Assembly: GCA_034439475.1 (NCBI GenBank)
Contig: JAWXAN010000039.1
Span: 1-34,756 of the forward strand
Direction: 5' to 3'
Length of the DNA: 34,756 nucleotides
Origin: Candidatus Zixiibacteriota bacterium
Lineage (GTDB): Bacteria > Zixibacteria > MSB-5A5 > GN15 > FEB-12
Shown piece after piece: positions 13,745 through 21,436 of this stretch (the stretch's first letter is position 1; each line of letters opens with the position of its first letter). A program made the position numbers and the translations under genes. Below the pieces are notes generated by a model, which saw nothing but the letters and a program-made list of their open reading frames with translations, did no database searches and had not been told where the DNA came from.

Positions 13745-14392
13745 ATGAATAAAACAATCGAAAAAGTAGAGCCGATTACTGCGGGCTACAGACTGAAACT
13801 CTCCGAGCAGGAAGAGCCACTGGATGTGCCGTATGAACTATATCACAAACATCTGCTCAAAGCCGGAATTGTTCTCACCGCGGCGCAGATAGAACAGCTA
13901 AATCGCGAGATTGAATTGTTTGCCTGTAAAGCGACCGCCAGCCGGCTTCTGGCACTGCGGGGACATTCGGTTGGTGAACTATTCGATAAACTCAAGCGAA
14001 GAAAATTTTCTGATGAAGCAATAACGCCAGTTATAAAAGAATTTAAATCGGCGGGAGTTCTCGACGACGCCCGTTACGCCAACGCTCTTGTCCGTAGATC
14101 GCTTGAGCGAAATCCCTCGGGCCGGTCGTTTCTCATCGCAACGCTCAAAAAGAAAAAGATTGCCCATGATTTGGCTGAAGAAATTGTGGATATGGCCATT
14201 GTCGAGGATGACGAGGACGCTTTGGCCGAACGTTCGCTTCGAAAACGATGGCCGGTTCTTAAGCAGTTTGATATTGAACGGGCGAGAACCAAAGCATATA
14301 CTTACCTTTCGCGAAGAGGGATTAGCTATTCAGCGGCCAAGGCGGCGTTTGAAAAGTTGAGCGCCGAGTGCGAAGGAGGAGATGACAATTAA
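13745..14392 (+). CDS. recX: RecX-family regulator of RecA
   Basis: RecX binds RecA filaments and limits strand exchange. The 215-residue protein shows the three-helix repeats of the family: ASRLLALRGHSVGELFDKLKRRKFSDEAI (about 60-90), AGVLDDARYANALVRRSLERNPSGRSFLIATLKKKKI (100-135), and RTKAYTYLSRRGISYSAAKAAFEKL near the end. The first 50 residues (PYELYHKHLLKAGIVLTAAQ) match the longer N-terminal form seen in several phyla. recA is not in the window; recX is instead followed by alaS, a common order in bacteria (recA-recX-alaS). The 3' end overlaps alaS by 11 bases and contains its ribosome binding site. Confidence 0.85.
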   Translation: MNKTIEKVEPITAGYRLKLSEQEEPLDVPYELYHKHLLKAGIVLTAAQIEQLNREIELFACKATASRLLALRGHSVGELFDKLKRRKFSDEAITPVIKEFKSAGVLDDARYANALVRRSLERNPSGRSFLIATLKKKKIAHDLAEEIVDMAIVEDDEDALAERSLRKRWPVLKQFDIERARTKAYTYLSRRGISYSAAKAAFEKLSAECEGGDDN

Positions 14393-17042
14393 GACTGCCG
14401 ACATACGCACATCGTTTCTCGACTTTTTCCAGAAACGCAATCACCGCTTATTGCCGTCATCGTCTGTTATACCATTCGATGACCCGACCATGCTCCATCT
14501 GTTTACCAATGCCGGGATGAATCAATTCAAGGATATCTTCACAGGCAAGCAGACTGTCGATTACAAGCGGGCGACTACTGCCCAAAAGTGCCTCCGCGCT
14601 AGCGGGAAACACAATGACTTTGATAAGGTCGGCTTTACGGCGCGTCACCACACATTTTTTGAGATGCTCGGCAATTTTTCATTCGGCGATTATTTCAAAG
14701 AAGAGGCAATTGTCTATGCCTGGGAATGGATAACCAAGGAACTCAAATTGCCCAAAGACAAGCTTTGGGCGAGTGTATACGAGACTGATGACGATGCCTT
14801 TGCGCTTTGGGAGAAAATCGCGCCGGAGCTAAGAAACGGGCGCATTTTGCGGTTCGGTAAAAAAGATAATTTCTGGTCGTTGGGGGATGTTGGTCCATGC
14901 GGGCCATGTTCGGAAATCCATGTTGACCGGGGTGAAAAGTATGCCTCAGGAAAAGATGACAGGGTCAACGGTGAAGGCGACCGCTTCATTGAAATCTGGA
15001 ATCTTGTCTTTATGCAGTATGACCAGACAAATGACGGACAGATGGCGCCGCTTCCCAAGCCGTCGGTGGATACCGGCGCAGGGCTTGAGCGGATTGCCTC
15101 GATACTGCAAGGAACAGACACCAATTACGGTATTGATTTATTTCAGAATATTATAGAGGCAATTTCCGAAACAACCAAATCACGATACGAAGATAATAAG
15201 TCATCGCACCATGTCATTGCCGACCATCTTCGGGCGCTGACATTTTCGCTCGCCGACGGGGCCGGGATTTCAAATGAGGGGCGCGGCCATGTACTGCGGA
15301 AGATTTTGCGACGTGCCGCAAGGCACGGACAACTCTTGGGCGCGCATGAGCCATTTATTTATAAACTTGTCCCGACACTTGTAAAGGAAATGGGCTCGGC
15401 ATATCCGGAGATTCGGGAAAAAGAATCTCATGTGATGAATGTACTGAAAGCCGAGGAAGAATCTTTTGGGCGGATGCTGGAGACGGGATTGGAATTGTTT
15501 GAGAATGTCGCCGAAAAACTTCGCGCGACAATACGCTCGGTCGTGCCGGGCAAAGATATCTTTCGGCTCTATGACACACACGGCTTTCCCTATGACGTGA
15601 CCGAAATGATTGCTTCGGTGCAGGGATTGACACTTGACCGAATAGGCTTTGAGCTTGCGATGGAAGAGCAACAGGAGAGGTCTCGGGCCGGGTCGAAGTT
15701 TGAGTCACATGGATGGGGTATTCTAAGTGCATATCGGAAAGGAAATGTTCAATTAGAGTCGACGATATTTGTAAGGGAAAGTCTCGCGACAGCTTCGGTT
15801 ATTCAATTAAGAGATTCCGATGTGAGTTCCGAGACCGGGGAAACACATTTTCATCTCGTCTTAAATCAAACGCCGTTCTATGTCGAATCGGGAGGACAAG
15901 TTAGCGACACCGGCGTTATTTCGGTAAGTTATGCACAGATTCGTGTACTCAATGTTTACAAATATCAGGACGCCATTCTCCACGAAGGAATTATTCTCAA
16001 AGGGAAACCGGAGGATTTTTCCGCAGACACTCTTGTCACCGCCCAAGTCGACATCGAACGCCGATGGGATATTATGCGCAATCATACCGCCACGCACTTG
16101 CTTCAGGCGGCCATGCGGAAAGTGCTTGGCGAGCATGTCAAGCAGTCCGGCTCGTATGTCGGCCCGGACCGGCTTCGTTTTGATTTTTCTCATCATCAGC
16201 CAGTCACAAGAGATGAAATGGCTCAGATAGAACAAATTGTCAACGAGCAGATCATCAGTAACTTGCCGGTGCACACCGATCCCGAAGTCCCAGTCGCGGA
16301 AGCCAAAAAGAGCGGCGCCATGGCCCTATTCGGCGAAAAATACGGCGATACGGTGCGGGTTGTTTCAGTTGGGTCATTTTCCAAAGAACTATGCGGAGGA
16401 ACCCATGTCGAAAATGTCGGTCAGATTGGGCCATTGATGATCGTGGTAGAAACCGGAATCGCAAGCGGTGTCCGCAGAATCGAAGCCATCACCGGGCGGG
16501 CGGCAATCGAGACGATGCTAAAAAATAAACAATCAGTCCGACAAATTGCCGCGCTTGTCAACCGCACCGATACCGAGGTTATTCCGGCGATTGAACAGTT
16601 GCAGCAGACTGTTTCGGATCTGCAGAAGGAAGTAAAAAAAGTCAAAGCCGCTATGTTTACCGGCGGCACAAAAAGTGTCGGGCAGGAAATCGCAATTGGG
16701 CCCTCGCTCTTAGTCACGCATGATTTCGGAGAGACCGACAAAGACACAATTGCGGCCTGGGTTGACAGTTATAAATCGCGCGCCGATGCGGTCATTGTCG
16801 CCGCAGTTGGAAAAGTCGATGGCAAGTCCACCTTCATGTCAGCCGCGACCGGTTTGGCAACACAGAAACTAAAACTCGATATTGGGTCACTGTCGAAAGA
16901 ACTTCTTCCGCAATTCGGCGGACGCGGGGGCGGAAAGCCATCATTCGCCCAAGGCGGCGTCGCTGACAACACCAACCCGACAGAATTGTTTGAGCGTCTC
17001 GCTCTCATGATAAAAGATAAACTTGAGGAGGCGAATGCCTAA
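14382..17042 (+). CDS. alaS: Alanyl-tRNA synthetase
   Basis: Charges tRNA-Ala with alanine. It is 886 residues, the full length for the family. The catalytic domain starts with IRTSFLDFFQKRNHRLLPSS and FTNAGMNQFKD, and has FFEMLGNFSFGDYFKEEA and PCGPCSEIH. The editing domain carries the zinc-binding HTATHLLQAAMRKVLG and SKELCGGTHV motifs. The C-Ala domain ends with FGGRGGGKPSFAQGG. Against the commoner DPTLLFTNAGMNQF, this protein has two extra residues (DPTMLHLFTNAGM). The start ATG 14382 lies only 2 bases after GGAGG (14375-14379), unusually close, but no other start fits the conserved N-terminus. It overlaps recX by 11 bases and the next gene by 8, so the group is an operon. Confidence 0.97.
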   Translation: MTIKTADIRTSFLDFFQKRNHRLLPSSSVIPFDDPTMLHLFTNAGMNQFKDIFTGKQTVDYKRATTAQKCLRASGKHNDFDKVGFTARHHTFFEMLGNFSFGDYFKEEAIVYAWEWITKELKLPKDKLWASVYETDDDAFALWEKIAPELRNGRILRFGKKDNFWSLGDVGPCGPCSEIHVDRGEKYASGKDDRVNGEGDRFIEIWNLVFMQYDQTNDGQMAPLPKPSVDTGAGLERIASILQGTDTNYGIDLFQNIIEAISETTKSRYEDNKSSHHVIADHLRALTFSLADGAGISNEGRGHVLRKILRRAARHGQLLGAHEPFIYKLVPTLVKEMGSAYPEIREKESHVMNVLKAEEESFGRMLETGLELFENVAEKLRATIRSVVPGKDIFRLYDTHGFPYDVTEMIASVQGLTLDRIGFELAMEEQQERSRAGSKFESHGWGILSAYRKGNVQLESTIFVRESLATASVIQLRDSDVSSETGETHFHLVLNQTPFYVESGGQVSDTGVISVSYAQIRVLNVYKYQDAILHEGIILKGKPEDFSADTLVTAQVDIERRWDIMRNHTATHLLQAAMRKVLGEHVKQSGSYVGPDRLRFDFSHHQPVTRDEMAQIEQIVNEQIISNLPVHTDPEVPVAEAKKSGAMALFGEKYGDTVRVVSVGSFSKELCGGTHVENVGQIGPLMIVVETGIASGVRRIEAITGRAAIETMLKNKQSVRQIAALVNRTDTEVIPAIEQLQQTVSDLQKEVKKVKAAMFTGGTKSVGQEIAIGPSLLVTHDFGETDKDTIAAWVDSYKSRADAVIVAAVGKVDGKSTFMSAATGLATQKLKLDIGSLSKELLPQFGGRGGGKPSFAQGGVADNTNPTELFERLALMIKDKLEEANA

Positions 17043-17796
17043 CATATTCAGCCAGCTTATGACGGTTTCCGAACAGCGCGGCGGCGGATTTTTTTTGCTC
17101 ATTGATCCTGACCGGCTCAGTCAGTCGCAATACTGCGCGCTGGCGGCGGCCTCAGAAGAGTGCGGAGTCGATGCTATCTTAGTTGGCACATCGTTTATGC
17201 TCAATGGAGATTTTGCCACGGCCGTCAAAGATATCAAAGTCGAAACAGACCTGCCGGTCATTATCTTTCCCGGCTCCTACGCGCAGATAACCAAGCATGC
17301 CGATGCGATACTTTTTACATCCCTCATTTCCGGACGCAACCCGACCTATCTTATCGACGAGCAGGTCAAAGGGGCGCCTGCGGTAAAAAAATTCGGTCTT
17401 GAACCAATTCCGACCGGCTACATGCTTATCGAATCTGGCCCATTGACATCAGTGCAGTTTATTTCCGGATCATGTCCAATACCGCGCGCTAAAAATGACC
17501 TCGCTTGCGCCCATGCCTTAGCCGCTCAGTATTTGGGAATGAAGTTGGTCTATCTCGAAGCTGGCTCGGGCGCGGTTGAAGCCGTTCCGGTCGAAATGGT
17601 CAAGGAAGTTTCATCCTATGTCGATATTCCGGTTATGGTAGGCGGCGGATTGCAAACTCCCGATGACTGCGCTGTGCGAATCGAAAACGGCGCGAGGTTT
17701 ATTATCATGGGAAATAGAATAGAACGCGATCCGCATTTCACTTTTTTGCGTGAAGTCACTTCGGCGACCCACACCAAATCCGCTATCGGCGTATGA
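17035..17796 (+). CDS. Geranylgeranylglyceryl phosphate synthase-like (GGGPS/PcrB family)
   Basis: A TIM-barrel prenyltransferase that joins a polyprenyl diphosphate to sn-glycerol 1-phosphate, the first step to archaeal-type ether lipids. The 253-residue product has LLIDPDR (21-27), ILVGTSFML, the SLISGRNPTYLIDEQV segment, YLEAGSGAVEAVP (phosphate-binding Gly-rich loop), VMVGGGLQTPDDC and IIMGNRIE, all typical of GGGPS. ATG 17035 is preferred because GAGGAGG ends 3 bases upstream; a TTG at 17023 would add four residues. In Archaea it makes GGGP; in bacteria PcrB uses heptaprenyl diphosphate, and bacterial GGGPS copies are also found in Bacteroidota and other FCB lineages. It overlaps alaS by 8 and gmhA by 4 bases. 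Chain length and product cannot be told from this sequence. Confidence 0.87.
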   Translation: MPNIFSQLMTVSEQRGGGFFLLIDPDRLSQSQYCALAAASEECGVDAILVGTSFMLNGDFATAVKDIKVETDLPVIIFPGSYAQITKHADAILFTSLISGRNPTYLIDEQVKGAPAVKKFGLEPIPTGYMLIESGPLTSVQFISGSCPIPRAKNDLACAHALAAQYLGMKLVYLEAGSGAVEAVPVEMVKEVSSYVDIPVMVGGGLQTPDDCAVRIENGARFIIMGNRIERDPHFTFLREVTSATHTKSAIGV

Positions 17797-18383
17797 ATCA
17801 ACAAGAGCGTCTTTTGCAACTGAAACGCCAAGTCGATGACTCAGTCATTCTTCGTCAGGCGGTCTTTGAACAGCTCGGCCCGAAACTTGTGGAGACTGCC
17901 GATGTCATCTCGGGCGTCATCGGCTCGGGCGGAAAAGTCATGATAGCCGGAAATGGCTCGCTCGCGTCAATCGCTTCGCTTTTTGCAGGCGAGTTGGTGG
18001 TAAGATTGAGTCGTGAACGAAGCCGTCATGCACTTCCCGCAATGGCACTCTGCGCCGACTTCTCGGTTATGACCGGCACGGCGGATGATTATGGATTTGA
18101 AAATGTCTACTCGCGGCAGATTGAGGCGTTGGGACAAAAAGGGGATCTGCTCATGATCCTTTCTGCCACCGGCAATTCGACAAATCTTGTTCGTGCCGCT
18201 CAGGTTGCCCGTGAACGGGGCCTTATCGCGGTTGCACTGCTTGGCGGGAATGGCGGAAAACTTCGTGGAATCGTAGATCGCTCGCTTGTAATTTCACATC
18301 CGGCATCGGTGCGAATTGAAGAGGAACATCTATTCATTGTTCATCTTCTGGTTGATCTGATAGAGCGCGATTTATTTGTGTAG
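17793..18383 (+). CDS. gmhA: Sedoheptulose 7-phosphate isomerase-like (GmhA, SIS domain)
   Basis: GmhA converts sedoheptulose 7-phosphate to D-glycero-D-manno-heptose 7-phosphate for LPS core or S-layer glycans. The 196-residue product is one SIS domain: MIAGNGSLASIASLFAGEL (50-68, with Glu67 at the catalytic position), DDYGFENVYSRQIEALGQKGDLLMILSATGNS (98-129), and RIEEEHLFIVHLLVDLIE with His179, matching Glu65 and His180 of the E. coli enzyme. The phosphate loop is AGNGSLAS where most GmhA have AGNGGSAA, a small deviation; a related SIS isomerase remains possible. The start overlaps the GGGPS stop as ATGA. The O-antigen ligase-like gene downstream supports a surface-polysaccharide role. Confidence 0.82.
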   Translation: MNQQERLLQLKRQVDDSVILRQAVFEQLGPKLVETADVISGVIGSGGKVMIAGNGSLASIASLFAGELVVRLSRERSRHALPAMALCADFSVMTGTADDYGFENVYSRQIEALGQKGDLLMILSATGNSTNLVRAAQVARERGLIAVALLGGNGGKLRGIVDRSLVISHPASVRIEEEHLFIVHLLVDLIERDLFV

Positions 18384-18408
18384 CGGTGGCGTTGCAGTTG
18401 GAAATGCG

Positions 18409-19644
18409 ATGTCCCGCACCCTTGAACTCCTGACATTCATTTTCTTCGCGCTCTTTGTTTTTGCCTCCCCATTCTCCATAGCTTTGAGTCAAATCGCCTT
18501 CGGAATATCTCTCTTTTGTTTTATCGCACTCTCATTCAACGGCGATGTATTGCCGCGACTGCGTCCATTGAATCCAGTCTTCCGCATGATCGGAATCTAT
18601 CTTGTCTGGCTGACGTTCAGCGCGTATATGAGTGACAGGCCTGTTTTCTCTCTTTCGATGCTCAAAGAAGAATGGCTGTTTCTGATTGTTCCGATCGGGG
18701 CTTATCTGTGTCGCGATGAAAAACAGTGCGCGATACTTATTCGCATATTTGCCATCAGCGTTGCCTTGATTGCCGCATATGGAATCCTTCAGTATTTCAC
18801 CCACACCCATTTTCTCAAACCTTCGGCGCCGGATATTATCGATGGCGATCGGATACGTGGAAATTTCTCACACCCACTCACATTTGCAAATTTTTTCGGA
18901 ACTGCTTCGCTCTTTTTGCTCGGAACAGCTCTGAGTGGAAAAGAATGGATCAAAAATAGGATTGGGTCTCTGCTTGTCGCGGCATCTATACTTGGAATAT
19001 TCGCGGTTGTCCTCAGCAGTTCAAGAACCGCTATCGCCGCAATACTCGTAATTCTCTTTGTAGCCGCCTTGGTTGCAGGGAAAAAATATTTTCTGCCCAT
19101 TGGAATTATCGTGGTCGGTATCCTCGCGGCGGTGATATTGATCCCCGGTTCAGAGAGCCGCTACCTCACACAACTTCCGCAGGATGTTAATCCCGGCTAC
19201 GAAGGCGGACGGCCGTTTATTTGGAAAAACAGTATCGATATAATTTGGGATAACCCGCTCTTTGGAGTTGGAACGGGAAACTTCTATGATGAGTATGTGA
19301 CTCGGCTCAAGCCGGATATTTACAACGCTTGGAAATACAGCCATGCCCATAATGATATTTTGACTGTCACTGTCATAAGCGGCATTCCGGGCGGGCTGTT
19401 GTTTATTGGTGTCTGGTTGATGGTTCTTAGGACATTGTATCGCGGATTAAAAAGGTTGCCACAGAATTCGGCCCAGCGAAAGTGGTTAATAGGTTCGCTA
19501 CTTGGCTGCGCCTTCTTTTTGATTGCTTCGTTGACCGAGGCAACATTTCAAGACGAGGAGGTTCGTCAGTTGCTGATGTTTGTCTGGGCAGTGGGGTTGT
19601 CGGTTTGTCTTGAAGAGCCAAAATCCGAATTAGAGCTTTCTTAA
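18409..19644 (+). CDS. O-antigen ligase/polymerase-like membrane protein (WaaL/Wzy_C)
   Basis: A 411-residue polytopic membrane protein with about ten to twelve hydrophobic segments, starting right at the N-terminus (LLTFIFFALFVFASPFSIAL). The Wzy_C-type periplasmic loop is seen near residues 265-330: EGGRPFIWKNSIDIIWDNPLFGVGTGNFYDEY, followed by YSHAHNDILTVTVISGIPGG. The Arg, the GxGTGNF and the HAHN motif are the family's functional signatures. It joins O-antigen or another glycan chain to a lipid carrier or core; ligase and polymerase cannot be separated by sequence alone. I chose ATG 18409, with GGA 8 bases upstream; a TTG at 18376 inside gmhA adds 11 polar residues. It ends the alaS operon, and no terminator is obvious. 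Confidence 0.85.
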   Translation: MSRTLELLTFIFFALFVFASPFSIALSQIAFGISLFCFIALSFNGDVLPRLRPLNPVFRMIGIYLVWLTFSAYMSDRPVFSLSMLKEEWLFLIVPIGAYLCRDEKQCAILIRIFAISVALIAAYGILQYFTHTHFLKPSAPDIIDGDRIRGNFSHPLTFANFFGTASLFLLGTALSGKEWIKNRIGSLLVAASILGIFAVVLSSSRTAIAAILVILFVAALVAGKKYFLPIGIIVVGILAAVILIPGSESRYLTQLPQDVNPGYEGGRPFIWKNSIDIIWDNPLFGVGTGNFYDEYVTRLKPDIYNAWKYSHAHNDILTVTVISGIPGGLLFIGVWLMVLRTLYRGLKRLPQNSAQRKWLIGSLLGCAFFLIASLTEATFQDEEVRQLLMFVWAVGLSVCLEEPKSELELS

Positions 19645-19755
19645 TATTGTTCTTACAGTTCCTTCCAATGAGTCGTTGCAGTGTCATTCCCGCGAACGCG
19701 GGAAACCAGGGTAAATAGACGTACAGGCCGTCTTTGCTTGCACTACATTATTGAT

Positions 19756-19785
19756 CACACCGTCCCGACGAACGTCGGGAGTATG
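19756..19785 (+). repeat. REP-like hairpin, CACAC/GTATG variant
   Basis: TCCCGAC/GTCGGGA inner arms with loop GAAC. The outer 3' arm is GTATG, breaking one pair with CACAC. Confidence 0.75.
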
Positions 19786-19847
19786 GTACGAGATTAAAGA
19801 GAAGATGGATTCTCCGCCACGGCGGACTGGAATGACAGAAAGATAAG

Positions 19848-19916
19848 TCGTTGCAAGGAATGAGGCAAAGCAGAAGGAACCTCCACAGCGGGTAGGCGTG
19901 GCAATTTCATATTCTT
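19848..19916 (+). repeat. GGCAATTTC repeat, long degenerate copy
   Basis: Starts AGTCGTTGCAAGG and ends GGCGTGGCAATTTCATATTC; the interior (GGAACCTCCACAGCGGGTAG) resembles the insert in the 1436 copy. Confidence 0.6.
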
Positions 19917-20017
19917 CGATATTGGTAGGTCAGTCGCCGCGCCTGCCCGCTGTGGCGGGGCGGACTCAGAAGCGAAACTCGCAATGACGAGCCGAAAGTG
20001 CTACTTGAATCTTGTAC

Positions 20018-20035
20018 CACACTGCTTGTGGTGTG
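20018..20035 (-). repeat. Short REP-like hairpin, CACAC/GTGTG family, inverted
   Basis: CTTGTAC CACACTGCTTGTGGTGTG ATC. The outer arms and flanks are intact, but the inner arm is reduced to a few bases. Confidence 0.6.
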
Positions 20036-20120
20036 ATCTTTATTTTGGTGCGCGACTGGGACGTCCCGCACTAATATCAACACTGGATTCCAGTCTTCAC
20101 CGGAATGACATTAATAAGTG

Positions 20121-20180
20121 AGTCGTTGCGAGGAGTGAGTCCGCCACGGCGGACGAGCAACGTGGCAATCTCATATTCTC
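20121..20180 (+). repeat. GGCAATCTC repeat with nested TCCGCC hairpin
   Basis: CGTTGCGAGGAGTGAG, then TCCGCCACGGCGGA, then CGAGCAACGTGGCAATCTC. GTTGC pairs with GCAAC, so this copy carries an additional palindrome of the other family inside its loop. Confidence 0.65.
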
Positions 20181-20296
20181 TTCTCTTTGGTGTAGGTCAG
20201 TCCGCCGCGCCGCCCGCTGTGGCGGGGCGGACTGACCCGCCCTGCTTACACAAAACTCTTGACTTTGGGTAAGATTCCTCTATTTTCCCACTCACT

Positions 20297-20563
20297 ATGC
20301 CGTTTGTACCTAAGAAAAAACTGCCCCCCGCCCCAGCCGGAAGAACCATCATCTGGCCGTTCGGAAAGAAGAATTATATCTTCTTTGCCATCGCGCTGGT
20401 TGTCATTATCGCCGGTTTTGTGACGCTCTCGCAGGGCTCAATGACCCTCGCGCCGTTTTTGCTGGTGGTGGGTTATTGTGTGCTGGTGCCGATCGCGATT
20501 ATGATAAAAGACCGTCCATCGGATAGGACATCGACCGACGGCGACAGTACGCCCACTGTTTAG
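20297..20563 (+). CDS. Small two-helix membrane protein (DUF3098-like)
   Basis: 88 residues with two hydrophobic segments (about 27-44, NYIFFAIALVVIIAGFVTL, and 52-71, APFLLVVGYCVLVPIAIMI), a Pro-rich basic N-terminus and a polar tail. The pattern WPFGKKNYIFFAIALVVIIAGF..GYCVLVPIAI resembles the DUF3098 family common in Bacteroidota, but I am not sure of the match. No strong ribosome binding site is visible before ATG 20297. The gene stands alone between repeats and tRNA-Val; a T-rich stretch after the stop (GTTTAGTTTTTTTGC) has no clear stem. Function unknown. Confidence 0.65.
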   Translation: MPFVPKKKLPPAPAGRTIIWPFGKKNYIFFAIALVVIIAGFVTLSQGSMTLAPFLLVVGYCVLVPIAIMIKDRPSDRTSTDGDSTPTV

Positions 20564-20674
20564 TTTTTTTGCTCGCTTTTTATCCTCTATTTTCCAAATG
20601 ACTATTGCCTGCATTGGCCTTATATTGGTTGATAGGGTCGGGCGACATCTGTTTGTCCGATCGAAGTCTTGTTT

Positions 20675-20748
20675 GGGTGGTTAGCTCAGCTGGTTAGAGC
20701 ACCTGCTTTACACGCAGGGGGTCAAAGGTTCGAATCCTTTACCGCCCA
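20675..20748 (+). tRNA. tRNA-Val (anticodon UAC)
   Basis: A complete cloverleaf of 74 bases can be drawn: acceptor GGGTGGT/ACCGCCC with one G-T pair, D arm GCTC/GAGC, anticodon stem CCTGC/GCAGG with loop TTTACAC (anticodon TAC), 5-base variable region, and T arm AAAGG/CCTTT with loop TTCGAAT. The discriminator is A and the CCA end is not encoded. A run of T follows within 10 bases (ATGAGTTATTTTTTG), which may help termination. Confidence 0.97.
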
Positions 20749-20881
20749 TGAGTTATTTTTTGATAATGGTGCATGAGTCAATCGACTCGAAGTACATAAG
20801 ACAATTCCATTCAATGTCGGATTGTGGTTCGGCGATTCTGTATTCCCCATGAATGAGCCCTCACCCTCCCCTCTCCCAGGG

Positions 20882-20907
20882 GGAGAGGGGAAAGAAAAGA
20901 TCACACC
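20882..20907 (+). repeat. 26-bp direct repeat, left copy, flanking the GIY-YIG cassette
   Basis: GGAGAGGGGAAAGAAAAGAT followed by CACACC, identical to 21402-21427. It forms the left edge of the unit. Confidence 0.8.
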
Positions 20908-20931
20908 GTCCCGACGAACGTCGGGAGTGTG
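20902..20931 (+). repeat. REP-like hairpin, CACAC/GTGTG family (TCCCGAC type)
   Basis: Same arms as the copy at 10520, with loop GAAC in place of GAAT. The right border of the GIY-YIG cassette keeps only the first seven bases of this element. Confidence 0.8.
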
Positions 20932-20962
20932 GTACAAGATTCAAGTAGCACTTTCGGCTCGT

Positions 20963-21007
20963 CATTGCGAGCCCCGATTCTTAGAGGGGCGTGGCAATCT
21001 CATATTC
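20963..21007 (+). repeat. CATTGCGAG..GGCAATCTC repeat, left inverted copy at the GIY-YIG gene
   Basis: GCCCC, GATTCTTAGA, GGGGC, GTGGCAATCTCATATTCG. Nearly the exact reverse complement of 21321-21367. Confidence 0.8.
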
Positions 21008-21023
21008 GTCTCCATACACACCT

Positions 21024-21326
21024 TCATAATTGCTCGCTCAAATCGAGCCAATCCGGATTCGACTCCAGAATGAGTTTCACCTTTGCCGAACGAGACCATG
21101 ATTTTATTTGTTTTTCTCGTGTGATGGCATCAGTAATCCTATTAAATACCTCGATATAAACAAGCCTTGTTAACTTATATCGTTTAGTAAATCCCTCTAC
21201 ATTACCATCTTTATGGGCCTGAATTCGAACGGACAAATTTGAAGTTATACCCGTGTAGAGGACAGTTCGAGTTTTGTTGGTAAGAATGTAGACGAAGCCT
21301 TGTTTGATCACGACGGAATATAACAT
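21024..21326 (-). CDS. Single-domain GIY-YIG endonuclease-like protein
   Basis: A 100-residue protein made of one GIY-YIG nuclease domain: GFVYILTNKTRTVLYTGITS (10-29, with the VYI and YTG pair), SVRIQAHK with Arg34 and His37, TRLVYIEVF, and REKQIKSWSRSAK carrying the Glu that binds metal. Such small proteins (YhbQ/UPF0213 group) are often found near repeats and may cut DNA. The ATG at 21326 lies exactly at the end of an inverted repeat (GGCAATCTCATG on the minus strand); a GTG 15 bases on is an alternative, and the longer frame up to 21389 would translate the repeat and is not favoured. No ribosome binding site is evident. Inverted copies of one repeat and direct copies of another bound it, so it looks like a small mobile unit. 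Confidence 0.75.
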   Translation of the reverse strand: MLYSVVIKQGFVYILTNKTRTVLYTGITSNLSVRIQAHKDGNVEGFTKRYKLTRLVYIEVFNRITDAITREKQIKSWSRSAKVKLILESNPDWLDLSEQL

Positions 21327-21367
21327 GAGATTGCCACGCCCCTCTAAGAATCGGAGCTCGCAATGAC
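21321..21367 (-). repeat. CATTGCGAG..GGCAATCTC repeat, right inverted copy at the GIY-YIG gene
   Basis: Reverse complement of the left copy with a few changes (CTCCGATTCTTAGAGGGGCG). It supplies the likely start codon of the nuclease gene. Confidence 0.8.
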
Positions 21368-21401
21368 GTAATGTAAGATTCGACGTCACCCGTTACCCCT
21401 C

Positions 21402-21427
21402 GGAGAGGGGAAAGAAAAGATCACACC
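21402..21427 (+). repeat. 26-bp direct repeat, right copy, flanking the GIY-YIG cassette
   Basis: Identical to 20882-20907. After CACACC the left copy continues into a full hairpin; the right copy does not. Confidence 0.8.
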
Positions 21428-21436
21428 AACCCCCCT

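Larger units (their letters stand above)
19645..20296. repeat. Gene-free repeat-rich intergenic region E
   Basis: No gene in about 650 bases. It holds a CCCGCGAA/CGCGGG small hairpin near 19687-19704, two CACAC/GTGTG hairpins (19756-19785 and inverted 20018-20035), two long CGTTGC..GGCAATYTC elements (19848-19916, 20121-20180) and TCCGCC-type palindromes. Half copies of the GTCATTCCAG element lie between them. Confidence 0.75.
20749..21023. repeat. Repeat-rich gap between tRNA-Val and the GIY-YIG gene
   Basis: No gene. It includes a CTCTCCC/GGGAGAG palindrome at about 20871-20887, the left 26-bp direct repeat (20882-20907), a CACAC/GTGTG hairpin and a CATTGCGAG..GGCAATCTC copy. Confidence 0.75.
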
